Assembly: GCA_039796575.1 (NCBI GenBank)
Contig: JBDKJP010000017.1
Span: 1-64,000, forward strand
Length of the DNA stretch: 64,000 bases
Source: UBA668 sp039796575
Lineage (GTDB): Bacteria > Actinomycetota > Acidimicrobiia > Acidimicrobiales > Ilumatobacteraceae
Direction: 5' to 3'
Part shown: piece after piece, positions 56,589 through 64,000 of the stretch
Numbering within the stretch: position 1 is the stretch's first letter
Layout of the letters: each line of letters starts with the position of its first letter
Program-made: the position numbers and the translations under genes
Notes under the pieces: model-generated
Database searches by the model: none
Told to the model about the DNA's origin: nothing
What the model saw: only the letters and a program-made list of their open reading frames with translations

Positions 56589-57200
56589 TCACGGGCCGTC
56601 GGGTGTGGGGATGGCCGGGTAGTCGGGCTGCGCGGTGGCCACGCGGCCCGGGTAGTCGTACACGGTGAGCGGCTCGCTGGTGAGCGTGCCGTCGCCGACC
56701 GGCCACAACTGCGGCGCACCGTCGACGAGGATGCGCACCTGGCGAACGCCGTCGAGCTCGGCCGACGTGAACACCAGCTGCGCGAGCGCGTCGATGAGGT
56801 CGTCGCCCGACGCCTCCTGCAGCTCCGTCGAGAGGTCGATGCGCAACGTGCCGGCCTGCAGCCCGACCGAGTTCAGCTCGGTGCCCGCAGGGATGGCCGA
56901 ACGGAACTGCTGCTCGAGCTCGGCCGAGTTCGCGCCGGCGAGCAACGCCTCGATGAGCTCGGTGGGGCTGCCGGCGGTGCGGGCCACCGGCTCGAGCAGC
57001 GGCACCTCGCCCGACAGCGCCGGGCCGACGAGGTAGATGCGCTCGGTGCCCGATGCTGCGCCACCGGCGTTGCCGTTGGTGGTGCCGAGCGGGCCTCGTT
57101 GCGCATCGGCGATGTCGCGGGGCGACTCGTCGGTCTGCACCCCGCACGCGCTGAGCACCGCGACACCGAACAGCAGCGCCAGGCAACGACGACGGTTCAC
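56589..57200 (-). CDS. GerMN-domain lipoprotein, short LpqB-like
   Basis: A 203-residue lipoprotein. The signal peptide has a lipobox ending LSAC19. The mature protein is a GerMN (sporulation/germination) domain: ERIYLVGPALSGEVPLLEPVARTAGSPTELIEALLAG, LNSVGLQAGTLRIDLSTELQEASGDDLIDALAQLVFTSAELDGVRQVRILVDG. In mycobacteria LpqB (about 580 residues) carries GerMN plus a beta-propeller and modulates the MtrA/MtrB system. Here only the GerMN part exists, yet the gene follows the sensor kinase with a GTGA overlap in the same order as mtrA-mtrB-lpqB. It probably modulates the kinase from outside the membrane. Confidence 0.82.
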   Translation of the reverse strand: MNRRRCLALLFGVAVLSACGVQTDESPRDIADAQRGPLGTTNGNAGGAASGTERIYLVGPALSGEVPLLEPVARTAGSPTELIEALLAGANSAELEQQFRSAIPAGTELNSVGLQAGTLRIDLSTELQEASGDDLIDALAQLVFTSAELDGVRQVRILVDGAPQLWPVGDGTLTSEPLTVYDYPGRVATAQPDYPAIPTPDGP

Positions 57201-58684
57201 ACGCCCACCTCCTCGGCCGGGAGCTCGAGCACGAACCGCGCCCCGGGCTCACCGTCGGCACGGTCCTCCACCCACACCCGGCCGCCGTGCATGCGCGTGT
57301 GCTCGTCGACGAGCGCAAGGCCGAGGCCCGCCCCGTCGCTGCTGCTGCGACGACCGGCCACCGCGCCGCGGGCGAACCGTTCGAAGATGAGCTCGCGCTC
57401 CTCGGGCGGCACGCCGGCGCCGTGGTCCTCGACGATGATCCACACGTGGCCGAGCGGCTCGCCCTCACCCTCGGGCTCGGTGACCGAGATCTCGGCGTCG
57501 CCGCCACCGTGCAGACGGGCGTTGTCGATGAGGTTCGCGACCACGCGGGCCAGGCGTCGCCGGTCGCCACTGATGACCACTCGTTCGCTGCGCTCGGTCA
57601 CCCGCACCGGGGTGGTGGGGGCACTGCTCACGGCCACCGCCTGGCGCACGAACTCGGCGACCAGCAGGTCCTCGAGGTGCAGGCGGATGGCACCGGCGTC
57701 GAAGCGGGAGATCTCGAGCAGGTCCTCGACCAGACCCTGGAACCGGGTCACGTCGGCCACCAGCAGGTCGAGCGCCGCCTGGGCACGCTCGGGCATGTCG
57801 TCGCGCCGGGCCTGCATCACCTCCACGCTGGCCGCGAGGGTCATCAGCGGGGAGCGCAGCTCGTGGCTGACGTCGCTCGCGAACCGGGCGTCGCGCTCGA
57901 CGCGCGCCTGCAACGCGGACGCCATGTCGTTGAACGCGTTGGCCAGCACCCGCAGGTCGGGGTCGTCGGTGGGCTCGAGGCGGGTGTCGAGCCGTCCACC
58001 GGCGATGGCCTGCGCGGCCTGCGCCGCGTCGCCCAGCGGCCGCACGGCGCGGCTCGCGACGAGCGTGCCGAGGAGCGCGCCGGCGAGGGTGGTGATGAAC
58101 CCGGCGAACAGCAGGCTGAACAGCACGCTGCGCAACGTGGACGCGACGTCGTCCATGGGGACGAACTCGAAGTAGCTCGTGTCGGGCACGTCGAGCGGGA
58201 TGCCCACCACCAGCACCGGCACGCCGTCGATGCGCGTGGTCATGCGGGAGGCGACCCCGTCGTCGATGACCCGCTGCTGCAACGCGGTGGGGATCTCGCC
58301 CGGGTCGTAGATGGTGCTCGGCGCGGTCCACACCCCGGCCGAGTTGATGGCGAACAGCTGCACGCCCTGGCTCTGCAGGCGGGCGGCAGCGGTGGAGACC
58401 GAGCCGTTCGCGGTGGTGAGCTCGCTCTGCACGGTGCCGGCGTTGCGGTACGCCGTGTCGATGGCCGAGGTGTCGCGCTGGTCGACCACGCTGCTGCGCG
58501 TGAAGCTGTACGCGGCCGCCGCCAGGAAGCAGGCGAGGAACAGCGCACCGAGGCCGAACATGAAGAAGATGCGCGTGCGCAGACCCACGCGGCGCGGCTG
58601 CCAGCCGCGCACGACGTGACGGACCCGGCCCCACCGGCCGGACGGTGGCAACGCCACTTCGGTGGTGGGATCGACGACGGACAC
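57197..58684 (-). CDS. mtrB: Sensor histidine kinase, MtrB-like
   Basis: A 495-residue kinase. A cytoplasmic basic N-terminus precedes transmembrane helix 1 (about 38-60), an extracellular sensor region (62-185), helix 2 (187-210), a HAMP linker (211-265), the dimerisation domain with H274 (FASDVSHELRSPL), and a HATPase_c domain (VVANLIDNARLHGG; EDHGAGVPPEERELIFERF; GAGLGLALVDEHTRMHGG). It autophosphorylates and signals to the regulator encoded 12 bases upstream. Gene order, domain layout and the following GerMN lipoprotein match MtrAB-LpqB, which governs cell division and wall turnover in actinobacteria. The symbol is given on that basis. Confidence 0.85.
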   Translation of the reverse strand: MSVVDPTTEVALPPSGRWGRVRHVVRGWQPRRVGLRTRIFFMFGLGALFLACFLAAAAYSFTRSSVVDQRDTSAIDTAYRNAGTVQSELTTANGSVSTAAARLQSQGVQLFAINSAGVWTAPSTIYDPGEIPTALQQRVIDDGVASRMTTRIDGVPVLVVGIPLDVPDTSYFEFVPMDDVASTLRSVLFSLLFAGFITTLAGALLGTLVASRAVRPLGDAAQAAQAIAGGRLDTRLEPTDDPDLRVLANAFNDMASALQARVERDARFASDVSHELRSPLMTLAASVEVMQARRDDMPERAQAALDLLVADVTRFQGLVEDLLEISRFDAGAIRLHLEDLLVAEFVRQAVAVSSAPTTPVRVTERSERVVISGDRRRLARVVANLIDNARLHGGGDAEISVTEPEGEGEPLGHVWIIVEDHGAGVPPEERELIFERFARGAVAGRRSSSDGAGLGLALVDEHTRMHGGRVWVEDRADGEPGARFVLELPAEEVGV

Positions 58685-58695
58685 GACGGACGAGG

Positions 58696-59385
58696 TCAGG
58701 ACTGGAGGCGGTAGCCGAGGCCGCGCACGGTGACGACGTGGCGCGGGTTCGCCGGGTCGATCTCCACCTTGGTGCGCAGACGGCGCACGTGCACGTCGAC
58801 GAGGCGGCCGTCACCGAAGTAGTCGTAGCCCCACACCTTGTCGAGCAGGCTCTCGCGGCTGAACACGCGGCCCGGGTTCTGCGCCAGCTCGCAGAGCAGG
58901 CGGAACTCGGTCTTGGTGAGGTGCAGCTCGGTGCCCGCACGGGTGACCTTGCCCTCGTCGGGCACGATCTCGAGGTCGCCGAAGACGAGCTTGGCGTGGC
59001 CGGGGCTGATGGGCCGGATGCGGCGCAGCAGGGCGCGGATGCGCGCCGACAGCTCCTTCGGCGCGAACGGCTTGGTGAGGTAGTCGTCGGCGCCGGCCTC
59101 GAGTCCCGCCACCACGTCGTGCGTGTCGTTGCGGGCGGTGACCATCACGATCGGCACGTCGCTGGTGCGGCGCAGCGTGCGACACAGCTCGAAGCCGTCG
59201 ATGCCCGGCAGCATGATGTCGATGAGCACCACGTCGGGGGTGGCGCGCTGGAACAGCTCGATGGCTTCCTCACCGCTGCCGGCCTCGTCGACGGTCCAGC
59301 CCTCGTCCTCGAGCGCCAGCTTCACGGCCGTGCGGATGCGCTCGTCGTCTTCCACGGAGAGGATGCGGGTTCCCACACCTCCCAT
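58696..59385 (-). CDS. mtrA: OmpR-family response regulator, MtrA-like
   Basis: A 229-residue regulator. The receiver has ILSVEDDERIR (acidic pocket), D56 in VVLIDIMLPGIDG and KPF in DDYLTKPFAPKEL. The winged helix is LHLTKTEFRLLCELAQNPGRVFSRESLLDKVWGYDYFGDGRLVDVHVRRLRTKVE, ending YRLQS. It binds DNA when phosphorylated by the adjacent kinase. The length and the DYFGDGRLVDVHVRRLR stretch agree with MtrA. The ATG at 59385 was used; it follows the inositol-phosphatase gene by 14 bases, without its own -10 box, so it is read from the upstream promoter. Confidence 0.88.
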   Translation of the reverse strand: MGGVGTRILSVEDDERIRTAVKLALEDEGWTVDEAGSGEEAIELFQRATPDVVLIDIMLPGIDGFELCRTLRRTSDVPIVMVTARNDTHDVVAGLEAGADDYLTKPFAPKELSARIRALLRRIRPISPGHAKLVFGDLEIVPDEGKVTRAGTELHLTKTEFRLLCELAQNPGRVFSRESLLDKVWGYDYFGDGRLVDVHVRRLRTKVEIDPANPRHVVTVRGLGYRLQS

Positions 59386-59399
59386 GATGGCAGACCGGG

Positions 59400-60215
59400 T
59401 CAGTGCAACAGCGTCTGGTCGACCTCGTCGATGAGCCGGCGCATCGGTTCGAACAGCGCGGGGTTCGCGACGAGCACCGACGAGGGGCGCACCGGACCGC
59501 CGTCGAGGCTGCCCGTACGGCATCCGGCCTCGCGGGCCACCAGCTCGCCGGCGGCGAGATCCCACGGGCCGAGGAACTCCTCGAAGTACACGTCGACGCG
59601 GCCGGCCGCGACGTGGCACAGGTCGACGGCGGCGGCGCCGGAGCGGCGCAGGTCGCGCACGCTGGGCAGCATCGCGGCGATGCGCTGCGCCTGCACGGCA
59701 CGGCGCTCGGGCAGGTAGCTGAACCCGGACGCCACGAGCGCCACGGCCAACTGGTCGGTGGTGGTGCAGCGGATGGGAGCGCCATCGAGCCACGCGCCGG
59801 CGCCGTGCGCCGCGGTGAACAGCTCGTCGGTGGCCGGCACGTAGACGGCGCCGACCTCGGTGCGCATCGCCCCGTCGACCTCGCGTCGCGCGGCGATGGA
59901 CACGGCATAGCCGGGCAGCCCGTAGAGGAAGTTCGTGGTGCCGTCGATGGGATCGATGAGCCACTCCACACCCGACGTGCCGGGTGTGTCGGTGCCCTCT
60001 TCGCCGATGAGGCCGTCGTTCGGCCGTGCCGCCAGGATGCCGCCGACGACGAGCGTCTCGCTGGCACGGTCGAACTCGGTGACCACGTCGGTGGACGACG
60101 ACTTCGTGTCGGCCGTGGCGATGCCCGTGGCCGCACGGCCGTCGCGCACCATGCGCCCGGCCCGGGTGGCCAGCTCGCTCGCGAGCTCGAGCAGCTCGGC
60201 CTGCAGTGGGGTCAC
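59400..60215 (-). CDS. Inositol-monophosphatase-family phosphatase
   Basis: A 271-residue Mg-dependent phosphatase. The metal motif WLIDPIDGTTNFLYGLPG, the Glu in GLIGEEGTD and the terminal GPWDLAAGELVAREAG (WDxAxG) are all present. SGAAAVDLCHVAAGRVDVYFEE is the standard link. Members act on inositol 1-phosphate, fructose-1,6-bisphosphate or histidinol phosphate; in actinobacteria the inositol activity feeds phosphatidylinositol synthesis. It lies between a small membrane protein (GTGA overlap) and the response regulator, in a five-gene operon. Confidence 0.88.
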   Translation of the reverse strand: MTPLQAELLELASELATRAGRMVRDGRAATGIATADTKSSSTDVVTEFDRASETLVVGGILAARPNDGLIGEEGTDTPGTSGVEWLIDPIDGTTNFLYGLPGYAVSIAARREVDGAMRTEVGAVYVPATDELFTAAHGAGAWLDGAPIRCTTTDQLAVALVASGFSYLPERRAVQAQRIAAMLPSVRDLRRSGAAAVDLCHVAAGRVDVYFEEFLGPWDLAAGELVAREAGCRTGSLDGGPVRPSSVLVANPALFEPMRRLIDEVDQTLLH

Positions 60216-60490
60216 GCGCGTCCCGCTCGCTCGCGCTGCTCGATCTGTCGCCATTCCCCGACGGCGCGCAGCACCAGCACGGCGACCACGCTCATGCCGC
60301 CGGCGGCGATGAGTGCGCCGACGAGCAACCCGATGCCCTTCGGCGCCTCGCACGAACCGGTGCACTGCAGGTCGACCAGCGTGTAGCCGATGAGGGCGCC
60401 GGCCACGCCGCCCAGCAGGATGGCGGCGAAGGCCGCCACGCGCGCGGCGGGCGAGGGCAGGGCCGAGAGGGGACGTTCTTCTTCGGTCAC
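60212..60490 (-). CDS. Small two-helix membrane protein
   Basis: A 92-residue protein with two hydrophobic segments (about 18-38 and 52-75) joined by a loop containing CTGSC, two cysteines that could form a disulfide on the outer face. The C-terminus EWRQIEQRERAGRA is charged and cytoplasmic. No family is recognised. It is the first gene of the operon leading to mtrA-mtrB: TACGCT ends 6 bases before its GTG. Its stop overlaps the phosphatase start by four bases. Confidence 0.65.
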   Translation of the reverse strand: MTEEERPLSALPSPAARVAAFAAILLGGVAGALIGYTLVDLQCTGSCEAPKGIGLLVGALIAAGGMSVVAVLVLRAVGEWRQIEQRERAGRA

Positions 60491-60496
60491 CCCGCC

Positions 60497-60506
60497 AGCG
60501 TAGGCT
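60497..60506. promoter_or_regulatory. Overlapping divergent -10 boxes (membrane protein / glycosyltransferase)
   Basis: The 10-base stretch AGCGTAGGCT reads TACGCT on the minus strand (60502-60497, 6 bases before the GTG of the membrane-protein gene). On the plus strand it reads TAGGCT (60501-60506, 8 bases before the glycosyltransferase GTG). The two boxes share their TA step, so initiation in both directions should be mutually exclusive. Confidence 0.5.
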
Positions 60507-60514
60507 CCCCGACC

Positions 60515-61252
60515 GTGCGCGCCACGGTGGTCGTCCCCACGTTCAACGAGATCGACAACATCGAGCGGCTGCTGCGCGCCGTACGGGCCGTCGCGCCCGA
60601 TGCGCGCATCCTCGTGGTCGACGACGGCAGCCCCGACGGCACGGCCGACGCAGCCGAGAAGCTGGGCGAGGAGCTCGGCAACATCGACGTGCTGCGCCGC
60701 ACCGTGAAGGAGGGCCTCGGGCACGCGTACCGTGCCGGTCTGCGGCGGGCCATCGACGACGGCGCCGAGATCTGCGTGCAGATGGACGCCGACCTGTCGC
60801 ACGACCCCGCGGTGCTGCCGGCGCTGCTCAGCAACGTCGAGCACGGCGCCGACCTCGCCATCGGCAGCCGGTACGTCCCGGGTGGCCGCACCGTCGACTG
60901 GCCGAAGGGTCGTCGGTGGCTGTCGCGGTGGGGCAACCGCTACGCCGCGGGCGTGCTCGGGCTGGCCGTCAACGACGCCACCGCCGGCTACCGCGCCTAC
61001 CGCTCGGCCACCCTGGTGCGCATGGAGTTCGAGACCGTGCAGGCGGAGGGCTACGGCTTCCAGATCGAGATGACGTACCGGCTCATCAGCGTCGGCGGCA
61101 AGGTGGTCGAGTTCCCGATCAGCTTCCATGACCGCACCGAGGGCGAGTCGAAGCTGTCGGGCAGCATCATCCGTGAGGCGTTCGGCCTGGTGGCCCGCCT
61201 GTGGGTGAGCGACTTCCGCGGTCGCCGCGAACGGCGCGCGCAGGGCGGCTGA
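60515..61252 (+). CDS. Polyprenol-phosphate mannosyltransferase (Dpm1-like GT2)
   Basis: A 245-residue GT-A fold transferase. ATVVVPTFNEIDNIERLL, VVDDGSPDGTAD and MDADLSHDPAVLPALL are the nucleotide-sugar and metal motifs of dolichol-phosphate-mannose synthases, and GYGFQIEMTYRLISVGGKVVEFPISFHDRTEGESKLS is the conserved C-terminal part. There is no C-terminal membrane domain, as in the minimal catalytic domain of actinobacterial Ppm1. It should transfer mannose from GDP-mannose to polyprenyl phosphate for envelope lipoglycans. This agrees with the PimB-like enzyme at 26295-27419. The GTG has TAGGCT 8 bases upstream. Confidence 0.87.
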   Translation: MRATVVVPTFNEIDNIERLLRAVRAVAPDARILVVDDGSPDGTADAAEKLGEELGNIDVLRRTVKEGLGHAYRAGLRRAIDDGAEICVQMDADLSHDPAVLPALLSNVEHGADLAIGSRYVPGGRTVDWPKGRRWLSRWGNRYAAGVLGLAVNDATAGYRAYRSATLVRMEFETVQAEGYGFQIEMTYRLISVGGKVVEFPISFHDRTEGESKLSGSIIREAFGLVARLWVSDFRGRRERRAQGG

Positions 61253-61256
61253 CGGC

Positions 61257-61739
61257 ATGCGCCGGTGGCTGGTCGGTGGCGCACTCATCCGCCACGGTGA
61301 CGGGTTGGTGCTGGTGGGCAACCGCCGGCGCGACCAGTCGATGGAGTGGACGCCGCCCGGCGGCGTCATCGACGCGGGCGAGACGCTGCTCGAGGGGCTG
61401 GAACGCGAGGTCCTCGAGGAGACCGGTCTGCGCATCCTCGGCTGGGCCCAGCGCAGCTACACCGTGCAGGTCGACGCGCCCGACATGGGGTGGCAGCTCC
61501 GGGTGGAGGCGTGGGAGGCCACCGGGGTCGACGGCGAGGTGCGCATCGCCGACCCCGACGGCATCGTCGAGGAGGTGCGCCACGTCGCGGCCGCCGACGC
61601 GCTCGAACTCCTGCAGGCCAGCCCGCCCTGGGTGCACGCGCCGGTGGGCGAGTGGCTCGGCGGCGAGACCGGCGGCCGCTACCGGTTCGCGCTCCACGGG
61701 CAACAGCGCCAGGGGGCGCGGATCGAACGGTTGGCGTGA
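61257..61739 (+). CDS. Nudix hydrolase
   Basis: A 160-residue Nudix protein. The box GGVIDAGETLLEGLEREVLEETGLRI fits G-x5-E-x7-REUXEEXGU. The preceding RRRDQSMEWTPPGG is the usual substrate loop, and DMGWQLRVEAWEATGVDGEVRIADPDGIVEEVRHV resembles ADP-ribose or nucleotide-sugar pyrophosphatases. It hydrolyses a nucleoside diphosphate linked to X, with X unknown. It begins four bases after the glycosyltransferase stop and overlaps the dinB start by four bases. Confidence 0.88.
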   Translation: MRRWLVGGALIRHGDGLVLVGNRRRDQSMEWTPPGGVIDAGETLLEGLEREVLEETGLRILGWAQRSYTVQVDAPDMGWQLRVEAWEATGVDGEVRIADPDGIVEEVRHVAAADALELLQASPPWVHAPVGEWLGGETGGRYRFALHGQQRQGARIERLA

Positions 61740-63037
61740 CCGTGCCGTCGACGCGCAACATCCTGCACGTCGACATGGACGCGTTCTACGTGAGCGTGGA
61801 ACTGCGCCGCCGGCCCGACCTGGTGGGCAAGCCGGTCGTCGTCGGCGGCACGGGCAACCGCGGGGTCATCGCCGCGGCGTCGTACGAGGCGCGCCGCTAC
61901 GGGGTGTTCTCGGCGATGCCGTCGACCACGGCCCGGCGGTTGTGCCCCGACGCCGTGTTCCTGCCGGGCGACCACGACCTGTACGCGCGGGTCAGCGCCG
62001 AGGTGCACGAGATCTTCCAGTCGGTCACGCCGTACATCGAGCCGCTGGCGCTCGACGAGGCGTTCCTCGACGTGAGCGGCGCGGTGCGCCTGTTCGGCGA
62101 CGGCGTCCAGATCGGGCATCGGCTGCGCGACGACGTGTGGCAGCAACTGCAGCTGCGGTGCAGCGTCGGCGTGGCCCCGAACAAGTTCCTCGCCAAGCTC
62201 GCGTCGAAGGCCGCCAAGCCGGTGCCCCGCCCGGGTGGTGTGGTCGACGGCCCCGGCGTGCTCGAGGTGCGACCGGGGGAGGAGCTCGCGTTCCTGCACC
62301 CGCTGCCGGTGAAGGCGCTCTGGGGCGTCGGACCGGCCACGCTGGAACGGCTCACCCGCTTCGGTGTGCGCACGGTGGGCGATCTGGCGCAGCTCGACGA
62401 GGCGGCCCTCGTGGCCGCGGTGGGCAAGGCCCACGGACAGCACCTGCACCAGCTGAGCTGGGCCATCGACGACCGGCCCGTGGAGGTCGACCGGGAGATG
62501 AAGTCGCTCTCCCACGAGGAGACCTTCGCGCACGACCTGCACACCCACGACGAGCTGCGCCGCGAACTGGTGCGCCTCGCCGACGGCGTCGCCGGCCGCC
62601 TGCGCCAGCACGGCACCGGCGCCCGCACCCTGTCGCTGAAGGTGCGCTTCGCGGGCTTCCACACCATCACCCGGGCCGTCACCGTGCCCACGGCGGTGCA
62701 CACCGCGCACGCCATCGTGCAGGCCGTCGAGCCGCTGCTCGAGGCCGTCGACCCCTCGCCGGGTGTCCGTCTGCTGGGCGTGAGCGCCACCAACTTCGGC
62801 ACCCCGGCCGAGCAGCTGTCGCTCGACGACCTGCTCGCGGGCACCGCCCCTGGCGGTGCACCGGCCACGGCGCACGAGTGGGAGGCCGCCGAGGAGACCA
62901 TCGACGCCATCCGCTCGCGCTTCGGTGCGGCCGCCATCGGCCCGGCCAGCGCGGTCGGCGGACGGGGGCTCCGCCTGGTGCGCAAGGGCGCCCAGCAGTG
63001 GGGCCCCGACCAGGCGCCACCACCTGCGACGGACTGA
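61736..63037 (+). CDS. dinB: DNA polymerase IV (Y-family)
   Basis: A 433-residue translesion polymerase. The palm motifs are ILHVDMDAFYVSVELRRRP and YIEPLALDEAFLDVSG with the DE catalytic pair (the usual LDEAYLDVT is LDEAFLDVS). The helix-hairpin-helix region WGVGPATLERLTRFGVRTVGDLAQLD and the little-finger domain follow. There is no clear C-terminal beta-clamp QLSLF box apart from EQLSLDDLL. It copies past damaged bases. The GTG overlaps the Nudix stop; no LexA-like box is seen upstream, as expected inside an operon. Confidence 0.92.
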   Translation: MTVPSTRNILHVDMDAFYVSVELRRRPDLVGKPVVVGGTGNRGVIAAASYEARRYGVFSAMPSTTARRLCPDAVFLPGDHDLYARVSAEVHEIFQSVTPYIEPLALDEAFLDVSGAVRLFGDGVQIGHRLRDDVWQQLQLRCSVGVAPNKFLAKLASKAAKPVPRPGGVVDGPGVLEVRPGEELAFLHPLPVKALWGVGPATLERLTRFGVRTVGDLAQLDEAALVAAVGKAHGQHLHQLSWAIDDRPVEVDREMKSLSHEETFAHDLHTHDELRRELVRLADGVAGRLRQHGTGARTLSLKVRFAGFHTITRAVTVPTAVHTAHAIVQAVEPLLEAVDPSPGVRLLGVSATNFGTPAEQLSLDDLLAGTAPGGAPATAHEWEAAEETIDAIRSRFGAAAIGPASAVGGRGLRLVRKGAQQWGPDQAPPPATD

Positions 63038-63106
63038 TCGGCCGCGTTGTCTCTCCCTGGGAAATCTGCGAAGATGCAGACACGGCCCATCGCTCAGGAG
63101 TTCGGA

Positions 63107-63436
63107 ATGCCGCTCTCGGAAGACGAACAACGGATCCTCCGTCAGATCGAAGAGCAGCTTCAGCGCGACCCTGGCTTCGGGCGGAACCTGCACCCTCGTG
63201 GTGACGGCAGCCGTCGCGCCCTCGTGGCGTCGGGTGTGGCCGCGGTGGCGTGCCTCGTGCTCACGGTGGCGTTGCTGTCGGTGAGCCCGTTCCTGTCGTT
63301 CGCTGCGTTCGTCGGCGCACTCGTCGCCGCACTGGTGTGCGAGCGGCACGCCCGCACCCTCGGCGAGGCGGGCATCAACAACCTCACCGAGAACATGCGC
63401 GGCAAGTTCGGCACCCCGAACCGCCGCGACGACTGA
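63107..63436 (+). CDS. DUF3040 membrane protein
   Basis: A 109-residue actinobacterial protein. PLSEDEQRILRQIEEQLQRDPGF is the DUF3040 signature helix, followed by two hydrophobic segments (about 45-66 and 67-83) and a basic C-terminus (ENMRGKFGTPNRRDD). The function is unknown; it is a small inner-membrane protein. The ATG at 63107 is chosen because CAGGAG lies 8 bases upstream and the domain begins there; a longer in-frame start at 63047 would add 20 atypical residues. Confidence 0.88.
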   Translation: MPLSEDEQRILRQIEEQLQRDPGFGRNLHPRGDGSRRALVASGVAAVACLVLTVALLSVSPFLSFAAFVGALVAALVCERHARTLGEAGINNLTENMRGKFGTPNRRDD

Positions 63437-63495
63437 CCTCGCGCCGCTGACGTCGATCCGGCTGCGCCCCGGGGCGCCCTCGCCGAACTGCCGCG

Positions 63496-64000
63496 TCAGC
63501 CGGCGATGCGTCGGCGCATCATCCGCGGGTCGACCATGCCACGCAGGCGCAGGCGCCACGGGGTGATGGTGCGGCAGAACGCGTCGATGTCGTCCTCGAG
63601 CGTCTCGCAACGCTCGGCCACGTGATCGTCGAACTGGGCAGGGGAGTAGACCGCGCGGGTGACCTGCACCGCGAGCTCGCGCACCGTCACGTGGCTCACA
63701 CCGACCGCCGCCTCCGCCGTGTGCGCGTACTCGATGGGCGTCTCGCCACCCACCGGCGGGGCGCCGGCCACGTTCATCACGTGGCACGCCCGCTGCCAGG
63801 CGCCGATGACCCGGTCGCGCGGGGCACGCGAGCGCGGTCGTTGCAGCGCGGCGATCACCCGTGGTGCGAGCAGGATCCACAGCACCAGCAGCACGAGGCC
63901 GCCGAGGATGACCAACGGCACCGCCGATCCGCCGCTGCCGCCACCGCCGGACGACACGGGCGGCAGGGTGGTGCTGCCACCGTTGGGCCCGCCCGCACCG
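63496..64000 (-). CDS. C-terminal part of a DUF4129 (TgpA-like) membrane protein, cut by the window edge
   Basis: The minus-strand frame is open to the window end without an in-frame stop, so the start is missing. The visible 167 residues have a Gly/Ser-rich linker, one transmembrane helix (VPLVILGGLVLLVLWILL) and a cytoplasmic DUF4129 domain (RVIGAWQRACHVMNVAGAPPVGGETPIEYAHTAEAAVG; AQFDDHVAERCETLEDDIDAF). In actinobacteria this domain ends transglutaminase-like membrane proteins found with MoxR ATPase and DUF58 genes. A GTG at 63957 could start a short version, but the open frame and lack of a ribosome site favour truncation by the window edge. Confidence 0.78.
   Translation of the reverse strand, partial: GAGGPNGGSTTLPPVSSGGGGSGGSAVPLVILGGLVLLVLWILLAPRVIAALQRPRSRAPRDRVIGAWQRACHVMNVAGAPPVGGETPIEYAHTAEAAVGVSHVTVRELAVQVTRAVYSPAQFDDHVAERCETLEDDIDAFCRTITPWRLRLRGMVDPRMMRRRIAG

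Overview
The window is strongly GC-rich, densely coded bacterial DNA of actinobacterial type. Supporting markers are a WhiB protein, a DUF3040 protein, an MtrA/MtrB-type two-component system with a GerMN lipoprotein, a PimB-like mannosyltransferase, a DEDDh exonuclease/GIY-YIG fusion, an F420-type luciferase-family oxidoreductase and many GTG starts. The gene mix resembles the class Acidimicrobiia (Ilumatobacter relatives), but that placement is inference. Nothing suggests a plasmid or prophage. The only mobile DNA is a transposase tail at the left edge.

Layout. 1-9185: transposase remnant, metallophosphatase, SnoaL-like protein, acetyl-CoA hydrolase/transferase, cold-shock protein, Gfo/Idh dehydrogenase with an F420-type oxidoreductase, a class A penicillin-binding protein, Zn-ribbon coiled-coil protein, membrane hydrolase, histidine phosphatase. 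9186-10020: a non-coding block with hairpins, phased palindromes, a direct repeat, the RNase P RNA gene on the minus strand and a 43-base hairpin. 10021-16706 (minus): two Tat-exported ferritin-like proteins, then a coupled glycerol operon (glpD, alkyl-DHAP-synthase-like flavoprotein, membrane protein, FGGY kinase). 16818-19228: rubrerythrin, an eight-cysteine Fe-S protein and DUF3501. 19352-29962: housekeeping genes including whiB, trpD, thrB, a deaminase, an SOS-box-linked nuclease, a NYN protein, queG, a PimB-like transferase, a ROK kinase and a secreted protease.

30014-44967 is the main catabolic locus: a ROK repressor followed by about 13 kb of co-directional genes for inositol uptake and breakdown. 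They encode a TIM-barrel IolE candidate, an ABC transporter whose permease is about twice normal length, IolC, a Cgl0159-type aldolase, IolB, a Gfo/Idh dehydrogenase, IolD, an SDR, IolG and a phytanoyl-CoA-dioxygenase-like Fe(II) enzyme. Every step from myo-inositol to DHAP plus malonate semialdehyde has a candidate gene. Malonate-semialdehyde dehydrogenase (IolA) is not in the window. The three extra oxidoreductases suggest substrates beyond myo-inositol.

44971-64000: pyrophosphatase, MFS exporter, DUF2071, ACT protein, alanine-type aminotransferase, a receiver-only regulator divergent from a PAS kinase with two HisKA_3-like helices, a second glycerol kinase coupled to a CoA-transferase, 6-phosphofructokinase, an operon of membrane protein - inositol-phosphatase - MtrA - MtrB - GerMN lipoprotein, then a Dpm1-like glycosyltransferase, Nudix, DinB, DUF3040 and a partial DUF4129 protein.

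Two genome-scale habits stand out. Genes inside operons usually overlap by four bases (ATGA or GTGA), which implies translational coupling. Many first genes have a TANNNT -10 box only 6-9 bases before the start codon and no Shine-Dalgarno sequence, which implies leaderless mRNAs. In two divergent pairs the opposing -10 boxes overlap.
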